Source: Scandinavium sp036495715
Lineage (GTDB): Bacteria; Pseudomonadota; Gammaproteobacteria; Enterobacterales; Enterobacteriaceae
Reading direction: 5' to 3'
NCBI GenBank assembly: GCA_036495715.1
Contig: DASXML010000071.1
Location: forward strand, 1 to 64,000
Length of the DNA stretch: 64,000 nt
The notes under the pieces are model-generated. The model saw nothing but the letters and a program-made list of their open reading frames with translations, did not search any database and was not told the DNA's origin. The position numbers and the translations under genes were made by a program. Position 1 is the stretch's first letter. Each line of letters opens with the position of its first letter. Below, piece by piece: positions 1 to 8,648 of the stretch.

Positions 1-24
1 ATTTTGTTAGCCAGAGCCCGGGGT

Positions 25-56
25 GAAGGGGGCGGCGGCGACTGGCCGCCCCCTTC
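25..56. repeat. GC-rich perfect inverted repeat (12-bp stem)
   Basis: GAAGGGGGCGGC is followed after an 8-base loop by its exact reverse complement. No T-run follows on either side, so it is not a canonical intrinsic terminator. It may be a terminator-like stem of a gene lying left of the window. No coding signal was recognised between 1 and 198. Confidence 0.45.
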
Positions 57-198
57 GTGCGCCCGTTGCCGGGACGTGAAAGGAAAGCGTGAACCAGAAG
101 GCGCGCAACGGTTCACCGGGCTTAAAAAGGGCTTAACTGACTGACATTATCGCTTAGGCGGCCATTTTTTTTGCCCTTATCACTGGAAAATGCCAAAA

Positions 199-218
199 TA
201 GTGGCTGTTTATACAGTA
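199..218 (+). promoter_or_regulatory. LexA (SOS) box of dinG
   Basis: The 20-mer TAGTGGCTGTTTATACAGTA lies 13 bases before the dinG start. It fits the CTG-N10-CAG LexA layout with a degenerate first half (GTG). As I recall it, the E. coli dinG box differs only at a couple of positions in that half (TTG). Position and similarity make LexA control likely; affinity is unknown. Confidence 0.8.
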
Positions 219-231
219 TCCGGATGTTCAG

Positions 232-2376
232 ATGGCACTCACCGCCGCGCTCAAGGCGCAAATCGCGTCATGGTATAAGGCGCTCCAGGAACAGATCCCT
301 GATTTTATCCCCCGGGCACCGCAGCGGCAGATGATTGCTGATGTGGCGAAAACCCTCACCGGTGAAGAGGGCAGGCATCTGGCTATCGAAGCGCCAACCG
401 GCGTCGGTAAAACCCTTTCCTATTTGATCCCCGGCATCGCCATCGCCCGCGAAGAGCAGAAAACGCTGGTGATCAGTACCGCCAACGTCGCGTTGCAGGA
501 TCAGATTTTCAGCAAAGACTTGCCGCTGCTGAAAAAAATCATCCCTGATTTGCGTTTCACCGCCGCCTTTGGCCGTGGGCGATACGTTTGTCCGCGTAAC
601 CTGACCGCACTTTCCAGCAGCGAAACCACGCAGCAGGATTTGTTGGCGTTCCTCGAAGATGAACTCACGCCCAACAGTAAAGAAGAGCAGAAACGCTGCG
701 CGAAGCTGAAAGCCGATCTGGACAGCTACAAATGGGATGGACTGCGCGATCATACCGATCAGAATATTGAAGACGATCTCTGGCGGCGTATGAGTACCGA
801 CAAAGCCAGTTGTCTTAACCGCAACTGCCACTATTACCGCGAATGCCCGTTCTTTGTGGCGCGCCGTGAAATTCAGGAAGCAGAAGTGGTGGTGGCGAAC
901 CACGCGCTGGTGATGGCGGCGATGGAAAGTGAAGCCGTGTTACCCGAAGCAAAAAATCTGCTGCTGGTGCTGGATGAAGGCCATCATCTGCCCGATGTGG
1001 CGCGCGATGCGCTGGAAATGAGCGCCGAGATAACCGCGCCGTGGTATCGCCTACAGCTCGATTTATTCAGCAAACTGGTCGCAACCTGCATGGAACAGTT
1101 TCGCCCGAAAACCTTCCCGCCGCTGGCGGCCCCGGAGCGATTGAAAGAACACTGCGACGAGCTGTACGAACACATTGTTTCGCTGAATAACATTCTCAAT
1201 CTTTATATGCCCGCAGCCCCCGAAGCGGAGCACCGTTTTGCGATGGGTGAATTGCCGGAAGAGGTGATGGTGCTCTGTCAGCGACTGGCGAAATTGACCG
1301 AGATGCTGCGCGGGTTGTCGGAGTTGTTTCTTAACGATCTCAGTGAAAAAACCGGTTCACACGACATTGTGCGCCTGCATCGTGCGCTATTGCAGATGAA
1401 CCGCGCGCTGGGCATGTTTGAGGCGCAAAGCAAATTGTGGCGGTTGTCGGCGATGGTCCAGGCATCGGGTGCGCCCGTCACCAAATGGGCGACGCGCGAT
1501 CAGCGTGACGGTCAGCCGCACGTCTGGTTCCATTGCGTCGGGATCCGCGTTAGCGATCAGCTGGAAAAACTGTTGTGGCGACGCGTGCCGCACATCGTTG
1601 TCACCTCCGCGACGCTGCGTTCGCTGAACAGCTTTTCGCGATTGCAGGAGATGAGCGGTCTGAAAGAAAAGGCGGGCGACCGTTTTGTCTCTCTCGATTC
1701 ACCGTTTAATCATGTTGAGCAGGGGAAAATCATCATTCCAAAGATGAGCGTCGAGCCGTCGATGGACAATGAAGAGCAGCATCTTTCTGAAATGGCGGCC
1801 TATTTCCGCGAACAGGTGGAGGCCAAAAAGCATCTCGGCATGCTGGTGTTGTTCGCCAGTGGGCGTGCAATGCAGCGTTTTCTCGAATACGTGCCGGACT
1901 TGCGCCTGATGCTGTTAGTGCAGGGCGATCAGCCGCGCTATCGGCTGGTGGAACTGCACCGTAAAAAGGTCGAAAGCGGCGAGCGAAGCGTGCTGGTGGG
2001 GCTACAGTCGTTTGCAGAAGGCCTGGATTTGAAGGGTGAACTGCTGAGCCAGGTGCATATCCACAAGATTGCATTTCCACCGATTGATAGCCCAGTGGTG
2101 ATAACCGAAGGTGAATGGCTGAAAAGCCTTAACCGCTATCCGTTCGAAGTGCAAAGCCTGCCGAGCGCCTCGTTCAACCTGATTCAGCAGGTCGGGCGTT
2201 TGATTCGTAGCCACAGCTGCTGGGGCGAAGTGGTGATTTACGACAAGCGTTTGCTGACGAAAAATTACGGCCCACGCCTGTTGAATGCGCTGCCGGTATT
2301 TCCGATTGAGCAACCCGATGCGCCAGAAGGTATAGTAAAAAGTAAAAGTAAACCGACTCGGCGTAAGCGACGCTGA
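232..2376 (+). CDS. dinG: ATP-dependent DNA helicase DinG
   Basis: This is a 714-residue superfamily 2, XPD-like iron-sulfur helicase that unwinds DNA 5'->3' and resolves R-loops and other barriers during SOS repair. Walker A (APTGVGKT) is at about residues 54-61. The 4Fe-4S cysteines appear as the RYVCPRN cysteine near 120 and the C-LNRN-C-YYRE-C cluster near 194-204. A DEGHH box is near 250, and the C-terminal helicase motif QQVGRLIRS is present. Length and N-terminus match E. coli DinG (716 aa). The start at 232 sits just downstream of a LexA box. The C-terminus is a basic tail. ybiB follows closely, which suggests cotranscription. Confidence 0.97.
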   Translation: MALTAALKAQIASWYKALQEQIPDFIPRAPQRQMIADVAKTLTGEEGRHLAIEAPTGVGKTLSYLIPGIAIAREEQKTLVISTANVALQDQIFSKDLPLLKKIIPDLRFTAAFGRGRYVCPRNLTALSSSETTQQDLLAFLEDELTPNSKEEQKRCAKLKADLDSYKWDGLRDHTDQNIEDDLWRRMSTDKASCLNRNCHYYRECPFFVARREIQEAEVVVANHALVMAAMESEAVLPEAKNLLLVLDEGHHLPDVARDALEMSAEITAPWYRLQLDLFSKLVATCMEQFRPKTFPPLAAPERLKEHCDELYEHIVSLNNILNLYMPAAPEAEHRFAMGELPEEVMVLCQRLAKLTEMLRGLSELFLNDLSEKTGSHDIVRLHRALLQMNRALGMFEAQSKLWRLSAMVQASGAPVTKWATRDQRDGQPHVWFHCVGIRVSDQLEKLLWRRVPHIVVTSATLRSLNSFSRLQEMSGLKEKAGDRFVSLDSPFNHVEQGKIIIPKMSVEPSMDNEEQHLSEMAAYFREQVEAKKHLGMLVLFASGRAMQRFLEYVPDLRLMLLVQGDQPRYRLVELHRKKVESGERSVLVGLQSFAEGLDLKGELLSQVHIHKIAFPPIDSPVVITEGEWLKSLNRYPFEVQSLPSASFNLIQQVGRLIRSHSCWGEVVIYDKRLLTKNYGPRLLNALPVFPIEQPDAPEGIVKSKSKPTRRKRR

Positions 2377-2405
2377 GATTGTCGGCCTGTTGCCAGGAGT
2401 TATGC

Positions 2406-3368
2406 ATGGACTATCGCAAAATCATTAAAGAAGTTGGACGCGGAAAAAATCACGCCCGCGACCTGGATACCGATACCGCACGCGGGCTGTACGCGCAGAT
2501 GCTGAAAGGCGATGTGCCGGAGCTGGAGCTTGGTGGCATTCTGATTGCGCTGCGCATCAAAGGCGAGGGCGAAGCGGAAATGCAGGGCTTCTATGAAGCG
2601 ATGCAACACCACACGGTGCGCCTGACGCCGCCGGTGGCTAAACCGATGCCGATTGTGATCCCGAGCTATAACGGCGCGCGCAAGCAGGCGAACCTCACAC
2701 CACTGCTGGCCATGCTGCTGCATAAACTGGGCTTCCCTGTGTTGGTCCATGGCATCAGTCACGATCCGACGCGCGTACTGACCGAAACCATTTTTACGCT
2801 GCTGGGCATTGAGCCGACGCTGCACGCTGGGCAGGCGCAGGCGAAACTCGACGGTCATCAGCCGGTGTATATGCCGATTGGCGCATTCTGTCCGCCGCTG
2901 GAAAATCAGCTAGGGATGCGCTGGCGCATGGGTGTACGCAACAGCGCACATACGCTGGCGAAGCTCGCCACGCCGTTTGGTGAAGACGACGCGCTGCGCC
3001 TGTCGAGCGTTTCTCATCCGGAATATGTGCCGCGCGTCGGCAAATTCTTTGCAAGCATCGGTGGACGGGCGCTGTTAATGCACGGGACTGAAGGGGAAGT
3101 GTACGCGAACCCGCAACGCTGCCCGCAGATAAGCCTGATTAATAGCAAGGGAACGCGCATTCTTGTCGAGCGCGAGGACGAGCTGCGTGAGGTGACGTTG
3201 CCTGAATCAAAAGACCCCGAGGTGACGGCGCGGTGGATTGAGCATTGCGTGGCGGGTGTCGAACCGCTACCGGTGTCGCTGAAAATTCAAATGGCGTGTT
3301 GTCTGGTGGCGACCGGGGAAGTGATGGATATTGACGCTGGCCTGCAACGGGTTAACGACTGCTGGTAA
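2406..3368 (+). CDS. ybiB: YbiB, TrpD2-type nucleic-acid-binding protein
   Basis: This 320-residue protein matches E. coli YbiB in length and from MDYRKIIKE onward. The family (TrpD2) has the anthranilate phosphoribosyltransferase fold but binds DNA/RNA non-specifically and lacks the biosynthetic activity; its role is linked to the DNA damage response. Start 2406 is chosen over an upstream in-frame ATG at 2379 because an AGGAG lies at a good distance and the N-terminus then matches the family. It follows dinG by 29 bases on the same strand, so it probably shares the LexA-controlled transcript. Confidence 0.93.
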   Translation: MDYRKIIKEVGRGKNHARDLDTDTARGLYAQMLKGDVPELELGGILIALRIKGEGEAEMQGFYEAMQHHTVRLTPPVAKPMPIVIPSYNGARKQANLTPLLAMLLHKLGFPVLVHGISHDPTRVLTETIFTLLGIEPTLHAGQAQAKLDGHQPVYMPIGAFCPPLENQLGMRWRMGVRNSAHTLAKLATPFGEDDALRLSSVSHPEYVPRVGKFFASIGGRALLMHGTEGEVYANPQRCPQISLINSKGTRILVEREDELREVTLPESKDPEVTARWIEHCVAGVEPLPVSLKIQMACCLVATGEVMDIDAGLQRVNDCW

Positions 3369-3376
3369 ATTATCAG

Positions 3377-3408
3377 CAAAAAAAGCCCGTCCAGTGGCCG
3401 GACGGGCT
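3377..3408 (-). terminator. Intrinsic terminator between ybiB and ybiJ
   Basis: The stem AGCCCGTCC / GGACGGGCT is followed on the minus strand by a run of seven T. It terminates ybiJ and probably also acts on convergent ybiB transcripts. Confidence 0.85.
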
Positions 3409-3471
3409 GTACAAAGGGTTAAACAAGTACAATAGGGCAATGGTCAATGAGGGTTAAATCTGTTCCGGCAA

Positions 3472-3732
3472 TTACTTGTAAATCACCGCAGTACCGCTGA
3501 TTTTGTTATTGGTGTTAGCAGAAGTAATGCTGTAACCGGTAGCGCCTGCAGCAGCGGCTTTCTCAGCCAGTTTCGCTTCCAGACCATCCAGAGTCGTTGC
3601 GCCGTCAGCAGACACGGTACCCATTTTGTTCAGGCTCTGCGCTTCAGTGGTGGAGACCGGCTGGGCCGCAAACACACCGAAAGAAAGAGCGGAAAGGGCG
3701 ATAGCAACAGCAGCAGTTTTAATGGTTTTCAT
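3472..3732 (-). CDS. ybiJ: DUF1471 small exported protein YbiJ
   Basis: This 86-residue protein has a signal peptide (MKTIKTAAVAIALSALSFG.. ending FAA, cleavage about residue 23). A single YhcN/DUF1471 domain ends in the family-typical GTAVIYK. Members are periplasmic stress- and biofilm-associated proteins (BhsA/McbA/YhcN group) of unclear biochemistry. It is a paralogue of the next minus-strand gene, mcbA. A terminator lies downstream at 3377-3408 and a good ribosome binding region (GCGAGAG) upstream. The product name rests on strong similarity to E. coli YbiJ. Confidence 0.92.
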   Translation of the reverse strand: MKTIKTAAVAIALSALSFGVFAAQPVSTTEAQSLNKMGTVSADGATTLDGLEAKLAEKAAAAGATGYSITSANTNNKISGTAVIYK

Positions 3733-4177
3733 GGTTAATCTCTCGCAGGTTATTCTTTAAATGTGACGTTGTTCCGTCGATGTGATGAGTATCACGTTTT
3801 TCGACGACAGATAAAATCGAATAGACTTGATGGACTTAATCGAAAAATTTGAACAATTAATAAATTACTGATTATTAATAAAATAAAATTGGTTCAGACA
3901 GCGAAAGCCACGCGAGAGCGTTGAGTGGGTAATTAAGTGCACGAATTGCGACTTTTTTCGACGAAAACTGTGCGCGTAAAGACAACCGGTTGCGCTGTAT
4001 TGGAAGCTGTAGTTTTGTCAGTAAATCTGGATGTTGCGCGTGGGTTGGAACTATACACCGATCTTATTGTGCTTTTAAAGCGTTTATTCTGATGATTACT
4101 GGAGGCTTTATTCCGGGCAGAAAAAAGAATGCGCCTGCATAATGAGGCGCATTTCTGGGTAGGATAACTTCAACAGA
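3733..4177. other. AT-rich gap between ybiJ and mcbA
   Basis: This 445-bp stretch has no credible gene. It holds the ybiJ upstream region, the mcbA terminator at 4121-4154, and two copies of TTTTTCGACGA (3797-3807 and 3954-3964, same orientation). The base composition is clearly richer in A+T than the genes around it. Promoter elements could not be fixed by eye. Confidence 0.6.
4121..4154 (-). terminator. Intrinsic terminator of mcbA
   Basis: The stem AATGCGCC / GGCGCATT, read on the minus strand, is followed by CTTTTTTC. It sits 24 bases beyond the mcbA stop. Confidence 0.85.
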
Positions 4178-4441
4178 TTATTTGTAGATGGTCGCCGTAC
4201 CGAACATTTTGTTCTCACCGCTGGCAGAATTTACGACGAACCCTTTCGCACCTTGTTCATGGGCTTTCTCGGCCAATTTGGTTTGCAGATCTTCAAAATC
4301 ATCCGCGCCAGAAACCGATACGGTGCCAGATGGCCGGAGTTGCCCGGTATCGCCTTGCGTTAGCTGTTGAGGCTCGGCGGAAGCCGAAAAAGAGAGCATC
4401 GACAACGCACCAGCAGCGACCAGAATCAACATTCTTTTCAT
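4178..4441 (-). CDS. mcbA: DUF1471 protein McbA (colanic acid mucoidy stimulation)
   Basis: This 87-residue protein has a signal peptide (MKRMLILVAAGALSMLSFSASA, cleavage about 22) and one DUF1471 domain ending MFGTATIYK. The motif GQLRPSGTVSVSGA matches E. coli McbA (YbiM), a periplasmic protein whose overproduction affects mucoidy and biofilm and is controlled by McbR in E. coli. Start 4441 is preferred to the longer frame from 4510 because it places the signal peptide at the N-terminus. No mcbR is near, so its regulator is not visible here. Confidence 0.88.
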   Translation of the reverse strand: MKRMLILVAAGALSMLSFSASAEPQQLTQGDTGQLRPSGTVSVSGADDFEDLQTKLAEKAHEQGAKGFVVNSASGENKMFGTATIYK

Positions 4442-4567
4442 GTGCACATTCTCTCTGTATCCATGGGGACACTCTAAGTGTAGGTGGTGAAGAAGTGTGA
4501 CATACCGCAAAAAATTGATGATGATCTGCTCGTTTTTTGAACGACATTAATTGACGAAAAACTGACA

Positions 4568-4593
4568 AATCAGCCACCGTCAAGTGGCTGATT
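4568..4593 (-). terminator. Terminator of the flavin reductase-like gene
   Basis: The stem AATCAGCCAC / GTGGCTGATT has a 6-base loop. On the minus strand it is followed by TGTCAGTTTTTC, a delayed T-run. Confidence 0.7.
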
Positions 4594-4603
4594 AGCGGAA
4601 GGA

Positions 4604-5218
4604 TTATCGTGCGTCAGGGCGGATCAGATCAAAGCGATGACTTTCGTCAATGCTGTAATAGGCGCTTGGCCCGCCTGCGCGCAGCACCGGCCGGGCTTTG
4701 GCGGTCTGGTAAATACCGTTTTCCAACAGCGATTCATCGATGTGCACCGCCACTACTTCACCGAGCACCAGCCAGGTATCGACCGCCGTACCGTCGGCGC
4801 CCGTCAGCTGAATGCACTGCGACAAACGACATTCGAAATTCACCGGGCTTTCCGCGACGCGCGGCGCGCGCACCAGGCGACTTTCAATGGGCGTCAGCCC
4901 TGCACGCGCAAATTCATCTTCGCCGTGCGCAAGGCTCGCAGAGGTTTCGTTCATCGCACTGGCAAGATCAACGGTGGTGAGATTCCAGACGAACTCTTTG
5001 GTTTCGACGATATTGCGCACGCTGTCTTTCCAGCCGCTGCTGGCAAAACCAATGATCGGTGGGCGATAGTTAAAGCAGTTAAAGAAGCTGTACGGCGCAA
5101 GATTGCGCTTGCCCGCCGCATCCACGGAGGCAATCCAGCCAATCGGGCGAGGGCCAATGATGGCATTTAGCGGGTCGTGGGGCAGTCCGTGGCCGTCTGA
5201 AGGCTGATAAAAATACAT
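4604..5218 (-). CDS. Flavin reductase-like (FMN-binding) domain protein
   Basis: This 204-residue protein has the flavin-reductase-like split-barrel fold. The N-terminal HDPLNAIIGPRPIGWIASVD and NLAPYSFFNCFNYRPP segments are the usual FMN-contacting parts of the family. Members are NAD(P)H:flavin oxidoreductases or FMN-dependent enzymes; the substrate cannot be told. It lies between mcbA and divergent rlmF, where E. coli K-12 has no such gene, so it is an accessory or lineage-specific gene. Its own terminator follows. The start is uncontested, and no signal peptide or membrane segment is seen. Confidence 0.82.
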   Translation of the reverse strand: MYFYQPSDGHGLPHDPLNAIIGPRPIGWIASVDAAGKRNLAPYSFFNCFNYRPPIIGFASSGWKDSVRNIVETKEFVWNLTTVDLASAMNETSASLAHGEDEFARAGLTPIESRLVRAPRVAESPVNFECRLSQCIQLTGADGTAVDTWLVLGEVVAVHIDESLLENGIYQTAKARPVLRAGGPSAYYSIDESHRFDLIRPDAR

Positions 5219-5312
5219 AGCGCACCTGTCAGTTTAAAGGATTATGCAGACTCACTTATTTACGCCACCCGCGTCAACGGGTATCTTACGCTGCCGTCCA
5301 CAGGAGGAAGCC

Positions 5313-6239
5313 ATGAAAGCCCAAAAGCCGGGATTACACCCGCGCAACCGTCATCACGACCGATACGATTTACCTGCACTGTGCAAGGAAATCCCTGCGC
5401 TGTCGGCGTTTATCGTCACCAGCCCTGCCGGGGAACAGACCATTAATTTTGCCGATCCCGAGGCGGTGAAAACCCTGAATGAGGCGCTGCTGGCGCACTT
5501 CTATCAGGTGAAAGCGTGGAACATTCCGCAAGGCTTCCTCTGCCCGCCGGTGCCTGGTCGCGCGGATTACATGCACTATCTCGCGGATTTGCTGGCAGAA
5601 ACCACCGGTAGCGTGCCGCAGAACGCCAGCGTGCTGGATATCGGCACCGGGGCGAACCTGATTTATCCGTTGATTGGCAGCCACGAATACGGCTGGCGTT
5701 TCACCGGGACTGAAATCAATGCCGAAGCCATTGCGGGCGCACAGGCAATTATTGACGCCAACCCAGGCATGACCCGCCAGATCCGTCTGCGTCGTCAGAA
5801 GGATGCGCAGGCAATCCTGACCGGCATTATCCATAAGAATGAATTCTTCGATGCGATGGTCTGTAATCCGCCATTCCATGACTCTGCCGCCACCGCGCGT
5901 GAGGGGAATGAGCGCAAGCGTCGCAATCTCGGCCAGCAGAAAAATGATCCGCTGAACTTCGGTGGTCAGGAACAGGAATTGTGGTGTGAAGGCGGCGAAG
6001 TGGCCTTTATCCGCAAGATGATCGACGAAAGCCGTCAGTATGGCCGTCAGGTGATGTGGTTTACATCGCTGGTATCGCGCGGCGACAACCTGCCGATGCT
6101 CTATTCCGCATTGACGGAAGCGGGTGCGGTGAAAGTGGTGAAAAAAGAGATGGCCCAGGGGCAGAAGCAGAGCCGCTTCATTGCCTGGACTTTCCTTGAT
6201 GACGACAAACGTCGTCGTTTCGCTGCACGCGCACGCTAA
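5313..6239 (+). CDS. rlmF: 23S rRNA (adenine-1618-N6)-methyltransferase RlmF
   Basis: This 308-residue S-adenosylmethionine methyltransferase modifies A1618 of 23S rRNA. It has the SAM-binding motif VLDIGTGANLIYPLIG near 110-125 and the catalytic NPPF motif (VCNPPFHDS) near 187-190. Length equals E. coli RlmF (YbiN). Start 5313 is selected because AGGAGG lies 7 bases upstream; the frame is open back to 5244 but has no signal there. It is divergent from the flavin reductase-like gene and is followed by a REP pair. Confidence 0.95.
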   Translation: MKAQKPGLHPRNRHHDRYDLPALCKEIPALSAFIVTSPAGEQTINFADPEAVKTLNEALLAHFYQVKAWNIPQGFLCPPVPGRADYMHYLADLLAETTGSVPQNASVLDIGTGANLIYPLIGSHEYGWRFTGTEINAEAIAGAQAIIDANPGMTRQIRLRRQKDAQAILTGIIHKNEFFDAMVCNPPFHDSAATAREGNERKRRNLGQQKNDPLNFGGQEQELWCEGGEVAFIRKMIDESRQYGRQVMWFTSLVSRGDNLPMLYSALTEAGAVKVVKKEMAQGQKQSRFIAWTFLDDDKRRRFAARAR

Positions 6240-6243
6240 GAAA

Positions 6244-6320
6244 GATGATGCCGGATGGTGCTAACGCGTATCCGGCCTACATTCTCCGTAGGTCGGGTAA
6301 GGCGAGAGCCGCCACCCGTC
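6244..6320. repeat. REP pair (BIME) between rlmF and mscM
   Basis: Two inverted REP-like units (GCCGGATGGTGCTAACGCG.. and its opposite-facing partner with GGTCGGGTAAGGCGAGAGCC) lie between the convergent ends of rlmF and mscM. Confidence 0.75.
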
Positions 6321-6326
6321 ATGCTG

Positions 6327-8540
6327 CTACGGCGCTGGCGGTAATGCAGGTGGCTGTGGCTCGATAGCAGGGAGCACCTGATACGTCTGCACCGGTGCGC
6401 GAATGCCTGCACGATCGAAATGTTTTTTCACCTGCGTGTCCAGCGCAAAACGCACCGTCCACTGTTTCAGCGGCAGGGTTGTAAACGACACCCGCAAGGT
6501 AAACGACGTATTGGTTAGCCCGACCAACCCAGCAAATGACGGTTCGCCAATCACCAGCCCGCGAATCCCTTCCTGTTCCATCAGATCGGCAACCGCCGCT
6601 TTCAGGGCGTCATTGGCTTTATCGACATCTTCCCCGCGATCCACATCATAGTTTGCCACCACCGAACCGATGCCGCGCACGAAGTTGGCGAAGGTCGTTA
6701 TCGATGACCACGGAATGATGTGATACGCGCCGGTGTCCTGACGCACTCCGACCGAGCGGATCGTCATCCGTTCCACAGTGCCGGTGAGCGGTCCGATAGT
6801 CACCAAATCGCCGGTGTTCATGCCGTTTTCAAACTGAATGAAAATCCCGGTGATAATGTCTTTCACCAATGTTTGCGAGCCGAAAGAGATAGCCAGCCCC
6901 AGCGCCCCGGCACCCGCCAGCAGAGGCGCAATGTTCACCCCAATTTCCGACAGCAAAATCATCACTGTAATCGTGCTTATCACCACTGCCAGTGCGTTAC
7001 GGAACAGCGTCAGCAGCGTGCGGGCGCGGGCGCTCGGCAGCGGACGACCGTGAATATCGGAAGCCAGACGGTTTTCAATCAGGCTTGCGAGCAGCGTCCA
7101 GCCAATCGCCGAGAAGAATAAAATCAGCGCGATACGAATCAGCACGTCCACGGTTTTTTCACCTGCACCGTTGTGTAGCCAGTCCCAGAAATCGAACAAT
7201 CCCCAAGCGCTTAACAGCATCATTACTGCCACGCAGACCGTCAGGATCCGTGCGACTTTTAATGACGCCGACAGCCAGCCATTCAACCGCTTTTGCAGTT
7301 CCGGGTAATTACGCTGGGTTTCGGGTGACAGGGTGATGGTTTTGGCAATCCAGCGCGACAACATACCGGAGATAAACGCCGCAATGCCAATAATGGCGAG
7401 GCTTCTGACCGTCGCACCCATCATAAATTTCAGGCTGTTGCCGGGGTCGAAGAGTGAGAAGAAAAACAGCACGATAAAATAGGCGCTGGCAAGCCAATGC
7501 CAGACCAGCGCAAACGCGCGAATGAACAGGCTGAAAAAGGCCAGCGAGCGGTTCGCTAACGCAATCAGGCTGTCGGTAATGGTTTTCTTATTGTGGAAAA
7601 TCAGCCACAGCGCCCAGGTGGTGATGCACAACATAATGACGACGTTTGCCAGCGCCCCGGTTTGCACGTTCACCTGATTGGAAATAATCGGCACGGCGAC
7701 GATAAGCCCGTAGCCAATCAGGCTGCTCAGCAGGCTCAGGTGCAGGCTCCAGTAGCGCGCCGGTTCATTCTGCACATTGAACGGGCGCAGGTCCGGCACG
7801 CGTGGGCAGAAAATCAGTCGCAGAATGGCTTTAAAGAATTCAATAAGTGCAAAAGCGTTCAAGAACAGACTTTGCTGAAACGCCACGGTGCGACTGCCTG
7901 CATTGAGCCTGTCGCTAAGCATTTGCCCGACAAACAGGGTTAATCCCAGCAGCAGCAGGTCGATAATCAGCGCGCCGGTTATCATCGCCGGAAGATGCAG
8001 CCAGTTGCTGCGATCGCGGTTTTTCTTGCGTCCCCACTGGCCCATTTTGCGGTACAGCGGCAGGGCACAGAGGCGCAGTAATCCATAAAAGGCAAAGACC
8101 AGCACCGCCAGCAGCAAAAAGTGCGTCACGGCGTTGCTAAACGTTTGAGGATTAAAGGCTTTATGCGGTGCGGTGGAGATATTGCGCCACAGCTGCGCAA
8201 AGCGGGTCGAGAGCGCCTCGCCATAATGCCGGCTGACGTCGGTGACGCTTTCCAGCACCGTTTTCTCGTCGCTGACCGGCGGTGGCGTGAGCTGTGGTAC
8301 TTTTTCCTGCGGCGGTGTGGCGGCGGCGCTGCGCAGTTGTTTGATTAACTCCTGGCGTGACGCGTCATTTTCCAGCACGTCAGCCAGAGCGGCATAGGCT
8401 GCTTTTTTCTGCGTCGCATCGGGTTCTGCGGGAGCGGGTTGACTGGTCGCGCCAGCGGTGGGCGTTGTCACACCGGGAAGGGTCACCGCCTGGAGCGGGG
8501 CACAAAACAACGTCGCAATCAGCAACAGGATCCACGGCAC
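6327..8540 (-). CDS. mscM: Moderate-conductance mechanosensitive channel YbiO (MscM)
   Basis: This 737-residue inner-membrane MscS-family channel is close in length to E. coli YbiO (741). It has a signal peptide (about 1-19) and a periplasmic region to about 130. Many transmembrane helices follow, with the conserved pore/MscS core ALGLAISFGSQTLVKDIITG near 570-590 and a cytoplasmic beta domain after it. It opens under membrane tension to release solutes at hypo-osmotic shock. The C-terminus is proline-rich. It lies downstream of glnQ on the same strand but is separated from it by a terminator at 8612-8639. Confidence 0.95.
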   Translation of the reverse strand: MPWILLLIATLFCAPLQAVTLPGVTTPTAGATSQPAPAEPDATQKKAAYAALADVLENDASRQELIKQLRSAAATPPQEKVPQLTPPPVSDEKTVLESVTDVSRHYGEALSTRFAQLWRNISTAPHKAFNPQTFSNAVTHFLLLAVLVFAFYGLLRLCALPLYRKMGQWGRKKNRDRSNWLHLPAMITGALIIDLLLLGLTLFVGQMLSDRLNAGSRTVAFQQSLFLNAFALIEFFKAILRLIFCPRVPDLRPFNVQNEPARYWSLHLSLLSSLIGYGLIVAVPIISNQVNVQTGALANVVIMLCITTWALWLIFHNKKTITDSLIALANRSLAFFSLFIRAFALVWHWLASAYFIVLFFFSLFDPGNSLKFMMGATVRSLAIIGIAAFISGMLSRWIAKTITLSPETQRNYPELQKRLNGWLSASLKVARILTVCVAVMMLLSAWGLFDFWDWLHNGAGEKTVDVLIRIALILFFSAIGWTLLASLIENRLASDIHGRPLPSARARTLLTLFRNALAVVISTITVMILLSEIGVNIAPLLAGAGALGLAISFGSQTLVKDIITGIFIQFENGMNTGDLVTIGPLTGTVERMTIRSVGVRQDTGAYHIIPWSSITTFANFVRGIGSVVANYDVDRGEDVDKANDALKAAVADLMEQEGIRGLVIGEPSFAGLVGLTNTSFTLRVSFTTLPLKQWTVRFALDTQVKKHFDRAGIRAPVQTYQVLPAIEPQPPALPPAP

Positions 8541-8611
8541 AAGCGACTCCCTTTCAAATCATCAACAAAATGATAAGTATAGTGGCTTGGGACGCGTGGT
8601 CAGATTTTGAG

Positions 8612-8639
8612 AAAAATCTCTCCCCCGGCAGAGGGAGAG
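8612..8639 (-). terminator. Terminator of the glnHPQ operon
   Basis: The stem CTCTCCC / GGGAGAG, read on the minus strand, is followed by ATTTTTCT. It lies ten bases after the glnQ stop. Confidence 0.8.
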
Positions 8640-8648
8640 TGAAGGGTG

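Noticed and set aside
25..56. Strong GC-rich hairpin considered as an intrinsic terminator
   Set aside because: There is no U-tract on either side; it is reported as an inverted repeat only.
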